From contig NZ_VLNR01000009.1 of the NCBI RefSeq assembly GCF_007489275.1, positions 54,077-118,076 of the forward strand: a stretch of 64,000 nt of DNA. The letters run 5' to 3'. The DNA is from Aquimarina algiphila (lineage in GTDB: Bacteria; Bacteroidota; Bacteroidia; Flavobacteriales; Flavobacteriaceae). The translations under genes were made by a program, and so were the position numbers. The notes under the pieces were generated by a model, which saw only the letters and a list, made by a program, of their open reading frames with translations, had not been told where the DNA came from and did no database searches. Shown here piece after piece: positions 32,722 through 42,014 of this stretch (the first letter of the stretch is position 1; each line of letters begins with the position of its first letter).

Positions 32722-33891
32722 TTAATATTTAAAGGGTTTTTCTAATAAAATGCTAACTGCATTACCTCCAAAACCTACAGCATTTATTATTATTTTATTC
32801 AATTGTTTTGGAATTTTATCATATGTAACAAACGGCACCGGTATAAATTCTTGATGTTGAATCATTAAAGCTCCAAGTTCGAGACTTAAAATTCCGCTGG
32901 CTCCAAATGTATGACCAATCTTCCATTTATTCGTTGTCAAGGCGGGAGTGTTTTCTCCAAAAACAGCTTGTATAGCATTATATTCTGCCTGATCACCTTT
33001 TACTGTTCCTGGTGCATGCATGACAATAGCATCTACTTCATTTGTAGGAGTTTTTCCTAAAGCCATTTTCATCGATTTCTGAAAACAATCTGCTTGAGTA
33101 GATATCGATATATTGTGTTTTAATGGTTCTGTTGCATATCCAACTCCTTTAATATATGCAATTGCATTTTCTCTTGCTCCTTTTTCTATACAAGCAACAG
33201 CTGCTCCTTCTCCCAGAAACATAGAATTTCGAGTTTTATTCCAATTCATTGCCTGACAAGGGTATGTCAATCCATTATTTGATCCATAAATCTTTAGTGC
33301 TTTCATCTGTGCAATAGTAAATGGTGTTAACGGAGCTTCACTACCTCCTACCAAAAACTTATCTGCTAAACCAGATTGCAACCACGCAACACCATTAAGT
33401 ACGGCATGTAAAGCAGTAGAACATGTTATAGAATGACTGATTTCAGGCCCTATCGTTTGTAAATCGTGAGCTATCCATGATGAAATATTTCCCAAAGTCG
33501 TTGTAGGAGAGCTCAAAGTAGATGACTTATTTGTTTCTAAAAACTCCTGATGATATTTTTCAAAAAGTGCTGTTGCTCCTCTAGAAGATCCAATGTTAAT
33601 TCCAAAATTTGGATCATCATCCCAACCGGCGTTTTTTACTGCTTCTCTTGCTGCAAATATTCCAAAAAGAACAGAGTTATCTAATGCTTCATAATGAGCA
33701 TTCTCTTTTCTTAATTGTTTAATCATTCGATTTGCTTCTGCAGTCAGTACTGCCACTGGTGTTTGTTCTCTTCCAAAATCTTCAAAAGAAATACAGTGAG
33801 AAGGGTCTTTATATTTTCCCCAAATGTCACCAGAAGAAATTCCTAAAGGAGAAATAGAAGAAATCCCTGTTATTGATATGATCTGTTGCAA
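32722..33891 (-). CDS. Beta-ketoacyl synthase of the biotin locus
   Basis: 389 residues of the FabF/thiolase-fold KS family. The catalytic triad is visible: Cys in HSITCSTALHA, His in VMHAPGTVKGD and His in KIGHTFGASG. FabF-like enzymes condense malonyl-ACP with acyl-ACP. Its position next to bioB suggests a role in making the pimeloyl precursor (inference), since Flavobacteriia often place a KS in their bio clusters. It could instead be a general fatty-acid KS. Confidence 0.85.
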   Translation of the reverse strand: MQQIISITGISSISPLGISSGDIWGKYKDPSHCISFEDFGREQTPVAVLTAEANRMIKQLRKENAHYEALDNSVLFGIFAAREAVKNAGWDDDPNFGINIGSSRGATALFEKYHQEFLETNKSSTLSSPTTTLGNISSWIAHDLQTIGPEISHSITCSTALHAVLNGVAWLQSGLADKFLVGGSEAPLTPFTIAQMKALKIYGSNNGLTYPCQAMNWNKTRNSMFLGEGAAVACIEKGARENAIAYIKGVGYATEPLKHNISISTQADCFQKSMKMALGKTPTNEVDAIVMHAPGTVKGDQAEYNAIQAVFGENTPALTTNKWKIGHTFGASGILSLELGALMIQHQEFIPVPFVTYDKIPKQLNKIIINAVGFGGNAVSILLEKPFKY

Positions 33892-33975
33892 TGCCTAATT
33901 TTTGGCAAATGTAGGGGTTTGATATGTTTTGTTCAACTGTTTTGCCTACAATAGAGTTAATATTAACAGCTAATT

Positions 33976-34686
33976 TTATCGATTAATATTCAAATACCCA
34001 TATACCTTTTCCTTATAGCTAACTCCTATTGGGATTTCAATCGCATCTAACTCAATATCATTATGAGTATATGCCGTTATTTTGTTTAGATTGATGATAT
34101 ATGACCTATGAACCCTTAAAAACAATTCTCTATCTAATTCTTTTTCTATATCGCTAATTTTATACTTGGTCAGAACTTGTTTATTAGTCGTATGGATCTT
34201 TATATAATCTTTAAGGCTTTCAATATATATAATATCATTAATAGAGATTTTATGGTATTTATTTCCCGATTTTACTAATATAGATTGCTCCTCACTTTTG
34301 GGGACTTTTTTGTTTTCTATAATTTTAATATTGTCCTCTCTTGAGAACCGTTCGACTGCTCTAAAAAACCTCTCGAATGTGATGGGTTTTAGTAAGTAGT
34401 CTAAAATATCTAAATCATATCCTTCTATAGCATAATCTCTATATGCTGTAGTAATTATAGTTTTTGGAGGGGTTTTTAATGTTTTAAGAAAATCTAATCC
34501 AGTTATATTAGGCATTTTTATATCCAGAAACATCAAATCTATAGTTTCTGTTCTTAATACTTCCAATCCCTGAATAGCATTATTGCATTTAGCTACAATT
34601 TCAAAGGATTCTATTTTAGAAATGTGATTTTCTAATAATCGTATAGCCAGTGGCTCATCATCTATAAGTAAACATCTAGTTTTCAT
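33976..34686 (-). CDS. LytTR-family response regulator
   Basis: 236 residues. A receiver domain (1 to about 120) with phospho-acceptor Asp in LMFLDIKMP is followed by a LytTR DNA-binding domain (about 135-236, VKSGNKYHKISINDIIYIES). It overlaps the kinase gene upstream by 11 nt. LytTR regulators bind direct repeats as dimers; no target is evident. Confidence 0.93.
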   Translation of the reverse strand: MKTRCLLIDDEPLAIRLLENHISKIESFEIVAKCNNAIQGLEVLRTETIDLMFLDIKMPNITGLDFLKTLKTPPKTIITTAYRDYAIEGYDLDILDYLLKPITFERFFRAVERFSREDNIKIIENKKVPKSEEQSILVKSGNKYHKISINDIIYIESLKDYIKIHTTNKQVLTKYKISDIEKELDRELFLRVHRSYIINLNKITAYTHNDIELDAIEIPIGVSYKEKVYGYLNINR

Positions 34687-35758
34687 CTATAATCCTTATT
34701 TTTAATCTTACAAAAAACACATCTTCTTTAGTATTTTCTATTTCTAAAAGATACTGGTTTGGATATAATAAATCTAATTGTTTTCTAATATTCGTAAGAC
34801 CTATTTTTTTTCTGGGAGCATCTATATTTATAGGTTGAATAGTATTAAAAATTTCAAATACAAATAATCCGTTTTGATAGTTTGTTGAAATATTAATCTT
34901 TGGAGATCCACTATCTTCTCCTGCACCGTGTTTAAAAGCATTCTCTACAAATGAGAGAAGTATCAATGGAGCGATCATGATATCCTGAGATATGTCTTTT
35001 TTAAAAGTCACCTGTAAGCGATCGTCATATCTTAATTTCTCTAATGCTATATAATTTTCTAACATTCTCACTTCTCCGTATAGGGATACATATTTATCGG
35101 TGCATCTATATAAAACATAATCTAAGATTTCTGATAATCGTTCTATAGAATATGCTGTCTTAGGAGAGTTTTCTATTGCCAAAACATAAATATTATTTAG
35201 CGTATTAAATAAGAAATGAGGATTTAGCTGAGCTTTAAGGATATGGAGTTCTGCTTCTACTTTTTCTTTTTTTAATTTTAATTCTTCTTGTTTTGTATTT
35301 GCGAAGTAGATAAAATATTTCAGGAAAAGAAATGTAAATACCACTACATATACCGAAGGGAAATAGTTAAACAAAAGCTTTTTCCAATCTAGTATTATTT
35401 CTAATAATGATTCTTGTTCAAAAGGATATGTTCGTATTAATGGTTCTGATAAATAAATGATCAAAACCCTTCCTAAAGCACTAGTAAAATATATGGATAA
35501 AATGCTGGTTACGACATATAAAAATTTCTCTCTTCTTAGAATGTATCTGGGTATTAAATAATATGCAAAAAGATATGAACCTATAAGCTGGGGAATAAGC
35601 ATACATAATTGCCTTATAAAAGAAGCTATCAAAGAATATTGATCCAGCATTCTATCTCTAGCTATAAAACTGAACATCACTATCAGCCAAAAAATAAAAT
35701 GTTTTGCCCATTTCGTATTTTGAATATGTTCTGTTATTTTTTCTGCCCGATTCAACAT
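34676..35758 (-). CDS. LytS-type sensor histidine kinase
   Basis: 360 residues. Four to five TM helices (about 18-155) and a short coiled coil precede the His_kinase domain with phospho-acceptor His in LNPHFLFNTLNNIYVLA and a HATPase-like end (VENAFKHGAGED). Pairs with the overlapping LytTR regulator. There is no separate sensor domain; the membrane region probably senses. Confidence 0.92.
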   Translation of the reverse strand: MLNRAEKITEHIQNTKWAKHFIFWLIVMFSFIARDRMLDQYSLIASFIRQLCMLIPQLIGSYLFAYYLIPRYILRREKFLYVVTSILSIYFTSALGRVLIIYLSEPLIRTYPFEQESLLEIILDWKKLLFNYFPSVYVVVFTFLFLKYFIYFANTKQEELKLKKEKVEAELHILKAQLNPHFLFNTLNNIYVLAIENSPKTAYSIERLSEILDYVLYRCTDKYVSLYGEVRMLENYIALEKLRYDDRLQVTFKKDISQDIMIAPLILLSFVENAFKHGAGEDSGSPKINISTNYQNGLFVFEIFNTIQPINIDAPRKKIGLTNIRKQLDLLYPNQYLLEIENTKEDVFFVRLKIRIIDEN

Positions 35759-36051
35759 TTACACATTTCTAATTAAAACCATAAAAACCAAAATAATAAA
35801 TAATTCATGAATTCATTTTGCGCATCGATAAATTCTTATCAAACACTCCTCAATTAGAAGATTCTCAGGACGAATTACATTCATACCAAAATTTAATCTT
35901 TATATCATCTTAAAGATCAAAGTCATCGATATTTGTTTATACTATTCTTTAATTTTATCATATTTCGAGGTGGATGAGATTGTTATTATTCAATCATTCT
36001 GTTAGTCAAATATAAAACTGTCATAAATAAACTAAAAAGCACTGATTTAAT

Positions 36052-37197
36052 ATGAAAAATACAACAACTAAGATCATCATTCTTGTATTTCTTTTTTCTG
36101 TATTTGGAATAACACTTACAAACTTTGATTGTATTCGTACCGAAGAAAAATTCCCCAAAAGTATATCTGAAAAGATAGATCATCATATCAAAAAATATGT
36201 TGAAAAAGATCATTATCAAGGTACAGTCATTGTTGCTAAAGAAGGAAAAGCAATACATAAAAGTGCATATGGATATTCAAATAGAGAAGAGAAAATCAAG
36301 AATACTATTGAAACTCAATTTTTAATAGGTTCATTGACTAAATCTTTTGTGGCTGTCACCGTTATGCAATTGGTAGAAAAAGAAATATTAGATCTACACG
36401 CTCCAATACAATCATATATCCCCAACCTCAAGAACGAATTATCAGAACATTTAACCTTACACATCTTACTGAAACATCAATCCGGATTATCTCCTCACTT
36501 AGAGAGAATCACAAATTTTGAAAATAAAGATGTATCTTCTCAGGAAATCATCCAAATCATAAATACCTCATCGTTATCATTTTCACCTTCTACTCAATAT
36601 CAATATTCTAACCTTAACTATACACTTTCTGCTATTGCTGTCGAAAACGCTACTGGAAAAAATTTTGCAGATGTATTACAAGAATACACCTTTGACCCTT
36701 TGCAAATGAATAATTCTGGTGTCGAAAGGATCGCCAATAGACCCAAAAACAGAGCTAAGGGATATCATAAAAAAGCATTCGGAATTGAAAACGACGAAAA
36801 CATTGTTTCCTATGCTTTAGGCAGCGGAGATATCTATTCGACTGTTGAAGATTTATTAAAATGGGATCAGGCGCTATATCAAAACACACTCTTATCTGAT
36901 AAAAGTAAAGCGCTTCTATTCAAAGGAGAAAACTCAGAATTTGGAAACTACGGTTATGGATTTCGTATTCATGAATATCAACAAGGCCGTAATAAGGGCA
37001 AAAAAGGCATTTTGACTCGCCATGGAGGAACTATGGATGGGTTTATGTCTAATTTACATCGCTATACTGATGATCGTTTAACTGTAATCATATTGGGAAA
37101 TATTCGTCCTTTTCCTATTAGAAATATGACTTTTGAACTGAAAGAGATAGCATTAGGTTTAGAAGTTAACGAACGAAATCGAACAAAATTCGAGTAG
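36052..37197 (+). CDS. Serine hydrolase, beta-lactamase / class C PBP family
   Basis: 381 residues with an N-terminal signal or anchor (IIILVFLFSVFGITLTNF). Catalytic motifs of the beta-lactamase fold: SxxK in IGSLTKSFVAV, YxN in YQYSNLNYTLSAIA and HGG in RHGGTMDGF. Such proteins are D-aminopeptidases or esterases more often than true beta-lactamases. It diverges from the LytTR pair and lies inside the split biotin locus. Confidence 0.87.
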   Translation: MKNTTTKIIILVFLFSVFGITLTNFDCIRTEEKFPKSISEKIDHHIKKYVEKDHYQGTVIVAKEGKAIHKSAYGYSNREEKIKNTIETQFLIGSLTKSFVAVTVMQLVEKEILDLHAPIQSYIPNLKNELSEHLTLHILLKHQSGLSPHLERITNFENKDVSSQEIIQIINTSSLSFSPSTQYQYSNLNYTLSAIAVENATGKNFADVLQEYTFDPLQMNNSGVERIANRPKNRAKGYHKKAFGIENDENIVSYALGSGDIYSTVEDLLKWDQALYQNTLLSDKSKALLFKGENSEFGNYGYGFRIHEYQQGRNKGKKGILTRHGGTMDGFMSNLHRYTDDRLTVIILGNIRPFPIRNMTFELKEIALGLEVNERNRTKFE

Positions 37198-37391
37198 AAA
37201 AAATGATCTCGAATATTTCTAAAACTATGAATACCTCTTGTATCGTTATGAATTCTAATGTTTACATGCTCAATTGTATTTATATTCTGAGAATATTTTT
37301 ACATCCCAAAGAATCTTTAATACGTCGATTTTCCAAAATTCAATATTAGTTTTTTCCAACTTTTGATAAGAATTTTAAAATTGATATTACA

Positions 37392-38351
37392 ATGACACGT
37401 ATTTGTATAACACTAGGAATCATATTAGCATCTGCATTATTTAACCTTACTTTTAGCCAAAACAAAGAAATTTCAATCCAGGAAGGTTCTGGTATGTTTT
37501 CTATTGAAGGCGGCCTTAAACATGAGGAAAAAATAATTCAGGTATTCTATCACAAACCAAAAGTATTTAGTAAAAAAACAAGAGTCCTGATTGTAATCCC
37601 CGGATCAGGAAGAAATGGTGACAGCTATAGAGATAGTTGGATCGAAAAATCAGAAAAACACAATCTACTAATCCTATCTCCAAGTTATCCCGAAAAAGAC
37701 TATCCATATGAAGGGTATCACTTAGGAGGAATTTTAACTGATTTAAACATCAGAGAAAATGTCAAATTCGAACAGAATTCTAATCGAGTATTTTTAAATG
37801 AAGAAAAGGTATCCTTTAACATTAATAGCAATACTAAACAATGGATTTTTAATGACTTTGACAGATTGTTTGATATCGCGACCCGTCATCTTAAAATCTC
37901 TCAGAAACAATATGATATCTTTGGACATTCTGCTGGTGGACAAATTTTACATCGCTTTGCTATTTTTCATCCTAAATCAAAAGCCAATCGTATTATAGCC
38001 GCAAACTCTGGATCATATACCTTGACAGATTTTGAAACTCATTTTCCTTTTGGCACAAAAAAAACACACCTTACTAATAAAGATCTAAAAAAATCATTTG
38101 CCAAAAAACTAACCATTTTTGTGGGAGAACTAGACAACGAACATAGTAAAGGTGGAATTTTACTACGATCAAAAACGGTAGACAAACAAGGTTTACATAG
38201 ATTAGCAAGAGCGAAATACTTTTTTGAAACTGCTAAGAATAAAGCAAAGCAAATGGGGTACAAATTTAATTGGAAACTAAAGATTGTAGAAGGAGTAGGG
38301 CACAACCAAAGAAAAATGGGGAATGCTGCTGGGGAATTTCTTTTTGATTAA
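37392..38351 (+). CDS. Exported alpha/beta hydrolase
   Basis: 319 residues with a signal peptide (about 1-22, ending TFSQN). The oxyanion region is VLIVIPGSGRNGDSY and the nucleophile motif is FGHSAGGQ, with a late His in EGVGHNQRK, together a complete Ser-Asp-His layout of the poly(3-hydroxybutyrate) depolymerase/esterase type. Substrate unknown. A strong hairpin follows. Confidence 0.82.
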   Translation: MTRICITLGIILASALFNLTFSQNKEISIQEGSGMFSIEGGLKHEEKIIQVFYHKPKVFSKKTRVLIVIPGSGRNGDSYRDSWIEKSEKHNLLILSPSYPEKDYPYEGYHLGGILTDLNIRENVKFEQNSNRVFLNEEKVSFNINSNTKQWIFNDFDRLFDIATRHLKISQKQYDIFGHSAGGQILHRFAIFHPKSKANRIIAANSGSYTLTDFETHFPFGTKKTHLTNKDLKKSFAKKLTIFVGELDNEHSKGGILLRSKTVDKQGLHRLARAKYFFETAKNKAKQMGYKFNWKLKIVEGVGHNQRKMGNAAGEFLFD

Positions 38352-38423
38352 ATTTGAAATACATTATACCAGTTCTGACTTGAATTTGCTCATAAGAAAA
38401 CAACATATTTTTGTCTTAGACGA

Positions 38424-38469
38424 AAAATAAAAGTTAAGTATAGCCATAGCTACAGTTAACTTTTATTTT
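38424..38469. terminator. Terminator after the alpha/beta hydrolase
   Basis: AAAATAAAAGTTAA (38424-38437) pairs perfectly with TTAACTTTTATTTT (38456-38469) around an 18-nt loop that contains the further pair AGC/GCT. Confidence 0.7.
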
Positions 38470-38599
38470 GAAGAATAAGGCTAAAAGATATCGTTTTATT
38501 GGGTAGATTCAATTCGGAAATGGTATTTAAAAGAAGAACGTATAGATTGTAACAAAACCGTTACAATCTATACTTATATAATGAATCTTATACTACACC

Positions 38600-39049
38600 A
38601 TGGATACTATTGAACATAAAAGTTGGTTTGCAAGAAATTGGGGATGGGCAGTTCCTTTAGGAGGTTGTCTCACTATTATTATCTTATTTTTTGTCTTTTT
38701 AGGTTCTGTAATATTTGGAGTAAGTGAATTGATCACACAATCAACACCTTCACAAGATGCCATTGCCAAAGTAAACGAAGACGACTATGTCATAAATATT
38801 CTGGGAGAACCCATAGAGACTAATGGAATCATGAATGGCAGTCTTTCTTATGAAAACAATGTAGGTTCTGCAGATATATCAATACCGATAAAAGGCCCTA
38901 ATGGAGAAGCACAACTATATGTGGTTGGCACCAAACTAAATGATCAATGGACATATAAAGAAATGTATGTGATCATTGACGCTACCAATGAACAAATCGA
39001 TTTACTAGGATATGAGCAAGATCAATACAGCAACGAAAACGAGCAATAG
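38600..39049 (+). CDS. Coa1/Tim21-like membrane protein
   Basis: 149 residues. One TM helix (AVPLGGCLTIIILFFVFLGSV, about 15-37), then an extra-membrane domain of about 100 residues with YVINILGEPIETNGIMNGS and the paired strands GSADISIPIKGPNGEAQLYV. This matches the cytochrome oxidase assembly factor Coa1 family. The role in bacteria is not clear. It overlaps the next gene by 38 nt. Confidence 0.75.
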   Translation: MDTIEHKSWFARNWGWAVPLGGCLTIIILFFVFLGSVIFGVSELITQSTPSQDAIAKVNEDDYVINILGEPIETNGIMNGSLSYENNVGSADISIPIKGPNGEAQLYVVGTKLNDQWTYKEMYVIIDATNEQIDLLGYEQDQYSNENEQ

Positions 39050-40046
39050 CTTAATAGTTTTTGGAATACCTTTACTACTTATTTTATCAATGGTTTTAAT
39101 CGCAAAATCAAAGATATTCGAGGTCAACCCAGGCACGCTTTCTTTTGCTATAACTATTGACCTTCTTTTTACTATACCTATTCTCTATTTTTTATTAATT
39201 AAGAAGAAAAACATTCCTAAAACCACTATCATTCCTTTCTTTGTGATAGGAATGCTGATCACTTCTTATATCATTCCAAAAGAACACCAGTCTTTATTGA
39301 ATTGGGCAAAAAACTGGATTTTTCCTTTTGTAGAGTTAGGGGTGTTTATGTATTTATTTTATAAAGTTAGGAAGACTATAAAACGATATAACGCTAATGC
39401 AAAACTAAAACCTGATTTTTTATCTGCTCTAAAAGAAACTTCTCATGAAATTTTGCCTAAAAAAATAGCTTCACTCCTTACTATGGAGCTTGCAGTAGTC
39501 TATTATGGCTTTATAGATTGGAAAAAGAAAAGACTAGCACAACATGAGTTTAGTTATCATAAAAAAAGTGGAACCATTTCTTTATTAATTGCATTGATCG
39601 TTATTATCACCATTGAAACTTATGTACTACATGTTCTTCTTTTAAAATGGAGTCCTATTGCTGCTTGGATAGCCACCATATTAAGTATGTATTCGGGTAT
39701 TCAACTTTTTGGTTTTCTAAAATCTCTAATGAAAAGACCTATTGCTATTGAAGAAGACAAACTGCATTTGCGATATGGAATCCTAAGCGAAACAATAATC
39801 GATATTGCCAACATTGATGCTATAGAAATCACTAGTAAAGACATGGTATTTGATACCAAAACCAGGAAGTTATCTCCTTTTGGTGAGTTAGAAGCTCATA
39901 ATATGGTCATTAGATTGAAAAAAGAAAATACACTTACCGGGCTTTATGGGATACAAAAAACCTTTACAACTATTGCTTTTTTTATAGATAACAAAGAGGA
40001 ATTTAAAGGTGAATTAGAAAAGTCTATAGTGCTTTTTCAAGATTAA
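39012..40046 (+). CDS. Multi-TM protein with a PH-like C-terminal domain
   Basis: 344 residues, not firmly recognised. About seven TM helices in residues 12-245, then a cytoplasmic domain whose opening (EEDKLHLRYGILSETIID) resembles bacterial PH (bPH2/YdbT) domains. It begins within the Coa1-like gene in a different frame and is probably translated with it. It is convergent with bioA, ending within 4 nt of it. Confidence 0.6.
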   Translation: MSKINTATKTSNSLIVFGIPLLLILSMVLIAKSKIFEVNPGTLSFAITIDLLFTIPILYFLLIKKKNIPKTTIIPFFVIGMLITSYIIPKEHQSLLNWAKNWIFPFVELGVFMYLFYKVRKTIKRYNANAKLKPDFLSALKETSHEILPKKIASLLTMELAVVYYGFIDWKKKRLAQHEFSYHKKSGTISLLIALIVIITIETYVLHVLLLKWSPIAAWIATILSMYSGIQLFGFLKSLMKRPIAIEEDKLHLRYGILSETIIDIANIDAIEITSKDMVFDTKTRKLSPFGELEAHNMVIRLKKENTLTGLYGIQKTFTTIAFFIDNKEEFKGELEKSIVLFQD

Positions 40047-41308
40047 ATCGTATCTAACAATTCAACAATAGCATCATAAACACTATTCAATTGCTCATCA
40101 GTAATTACATATGGAGCCAGAATATAAATTGTATTTCCCAGTGGTCTTAGAAAAATTCCTTTTTGCATAAAATGATCAAAGATTTCATAACGCTTTTTAC
40201 CATATCGATCCATGTCTATATTTAATTCCAAAGCATAGATGACTCCTTTTTGTCTTGTCGTTTTTACTTTAGAATGCTCTTTTATCCTAGTATCAAAATC
40301 TTTGTGAGCTCTAATTATCCTATCAATATGATTTTGGAATTCTTCTGTTTGTAACAACTCTACTGCAGCTAATGCTACCGAGCATGCTATCGGATTTGCA
40401 GAGTACGTATGCGCGTGAAAAAAAGCTTTCCCGACAGAATCATCAAGAAAAGCATCATAAATTTCTTGTGTACAACTTGTAACCGCCATAGGAACAAACC
40501 CGGCAGTTAAAGCCTTTGACATCGAAATAATATCTGGTTTTGTTTCTATATATTCTGATGCAAATAGTTTTCCTGTTTTTCCGAAGCCGGTCATTACCTC
40601 ATCGGCAATCGTGATCACATTATTTTCTTTACAGATACTTAAGATTTGATCTAAATATCGTGCCTCATACATATGCATTGCATTAGCCCCCTGAACTAAT
40701 GGTTCATATATAAAAGCTGCTACTTCATTAGTTTTAATATACGCTTGTAATTGTTTTATTACGTTATCAATATTTTCAAAATTAGGTGTCGAAATACGTT
40801 TAACATTAATAAAAAAATCTTCAAAAGGACCATTATATACAGATAATCCAGATGCAGACATCGCTCCAAAGGTATCTCCGTGAAACCCATCTTTAAACGC
40901 AATAATCGTATTTCTTTTTTCTCCTTTATTAAAATGATACTGCAGTGCCATTTTGATACCCACCTCATTTGCAGTAGAACCGTTATCAGAAAAGAATATC
41001 TTCTCCTGATTATCTGGTAAGATTTTGATAAGTTCTTCAGATAACTCTATTGCTGGTTTATGCGTAAATCCGGCAAATACAATCTGATCTAACTGCTGCA
41101 TTTGCTCTTGTACTTTCTCTAATATAAAATCATTACAATGCCCATACATGGCAGTATACCAGGATGCAATACCATCTATGTATGTTTTATCATCTTCATC
41201 AAATAGCAAAGCTCCTTTTGCCTTTACGATGGGTAATGCTTCGGGATGTATTTTATGCTGTGTGAGAGGATGCCAAAGATGTTTTTTATCTCTTTCTTTT
41301 AAAGTCAT
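40043..41308 (-). CDS. bioA: Adenosylmethionine-8-amino-7-oxononanoate aminotransferase
   Basis: 421 residues of class III PLP aminotransferases. The start HLWHPLTQHK, IASWYTAMYGHCN, TIADEVMTGFGKTGKLFA and the PLP-Lys in ISMSKALTAGFVPMA are specific to BioA, which makes 7,8-diaminopelargonate from KAPA with SAM as amino donor. Its stop overlaps the convergent membrane-protein gene. bioD and bioF lie upstream on the same strand. Confidence 0.96.
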   Translation of the reverse strand: MTLKERDKKHLWHPLTQHKIHPEALPIVKAKGALLFDEDDKTYIDGIASWYTAMYGHCNDFILEKVQEQMQQLDQIVFAGFTHKPAIELSEELIKILPDNQEKIFFSDNGSTANEVGIKMALQYHFNKGEKRNTIIAFKDGFHGDTFGAMSASGLSVYNGPFEDFFINVKRISTPNFENIDNVIKQLQAYIKTNEVAAFIYEPLVQGANAMHMYEARYLDQILSICKENNVITIADEVMTGFGKTGKLFASEYIETKPDIISMSKALTAGFVPMAVTSCTQEIYDAFLDDSVGKAFFHAHTYSANPIACSVALAAVELLQTEEFQNHIDRIIRAHKDFDTRIKEHSKVKTTRQKGVIYALELNIDMDRYGKKRYEIFDHFMQKGIFLRPLGNTIYILAPYVITDEQLNSVYDAIVELLDTI

Positions 41309-41359
41309 ATGAAGCGTATTTTCGTAGAAACGAATATCTTTTTGATTTATTTTTTTATG

Positions 41360-42001
41360 CTAAATAGATTCAAGGGCATCTTTAAACAGTTCTGAATATG
41401 AAGAAACCACTCTTTCATCAAAATAAGGTTCATCTTCAATTCGACCAATGATATTTACTCCTGTCATCTTTTGAATGATATCTTCTGTAGTTTTATGTTC
41501 ATCTCCACTAAAAATAATAGAGACGTTATATCCTTTTTCTTTCAAAACCTGAATAGTTAGCAAGGTATGGTTAATACTTCCTAAATAATGCCTGGATACC
41601 ACAATAACTTTATAATCAGGTTTAATAATATCGAGAATAGTCTTGGTATCATTTAAAGGAACCAATAACCCTCCTGCACCTTCAATAACTAAATCATTGT
41701 TTACGTTTGGAGGTTTTATCTTATCAAGATCAATGACAATATTGTCAATTTCTGCAGCGGCATGAGGACTCATCGGTGTTTTTAGAGCATAACTATTTTT
41801 ATGAAATTTAGATATTGAATTAGATACCAATGTTCTTACTTTATCAGTATCTGAAAATTCTAAATCCCCAGCCTGAATTGGTTTAAAATAATCCGCTTGC
41901 AGTGCTTCTACAACAATAGCAGAAGCTATCGTTTTTCCTACCTCGGTACTTATTCCTGTAATGAATATCTTTTTTGGATGTCCCTTTTTTTTACTAGACA
42001 T
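41360..42001 (-). CDS. bioD: Dethiobiotin synthase
   Basis: 213 residues from ATG 42001 (MSSKKKGHPK); an earlier ATG at 42028 would overlap bioF. P-loop FITGISTEVGKT matches the BioD Walker A (GTDTxVGKT type), with KPIQAGD and the VIEGAGGLLVPL loop. It closes the ureido ring with CO2 and ATP. It lies 13 nt after bioF and 51 nt before bioA. Confidence 0.95.
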   Translation of the reverse strand: MSSKKKGHPKKIFITGISTEVGKTIASAIVVEALQADYFKPIQAGDLEFSDTDKVRTLVSNSISKFHKNSYALKTPMSPHAAAEIDNIVIDLDKIKPPNVNNDLVIEGAGGLLVPLNDTKTILDIIKPDYKVIVVSRHYLGSINHTLLTIQVLKEKGYNVSIIFSGDEHKTTEDIIQKMTGVNIIGRIEDEPYFDERVVSSYSELFKDALESI

Positions 42002-42014
42002 AACTATCCTTTTT

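Noticed and set aside
36052..37197. True beta-lactamase (resistance gene)
   Set aside because: The SxxK, YxN and HGG set is that of the wider serine hydrolase family; nothing points to antibiotic hydrolysis.
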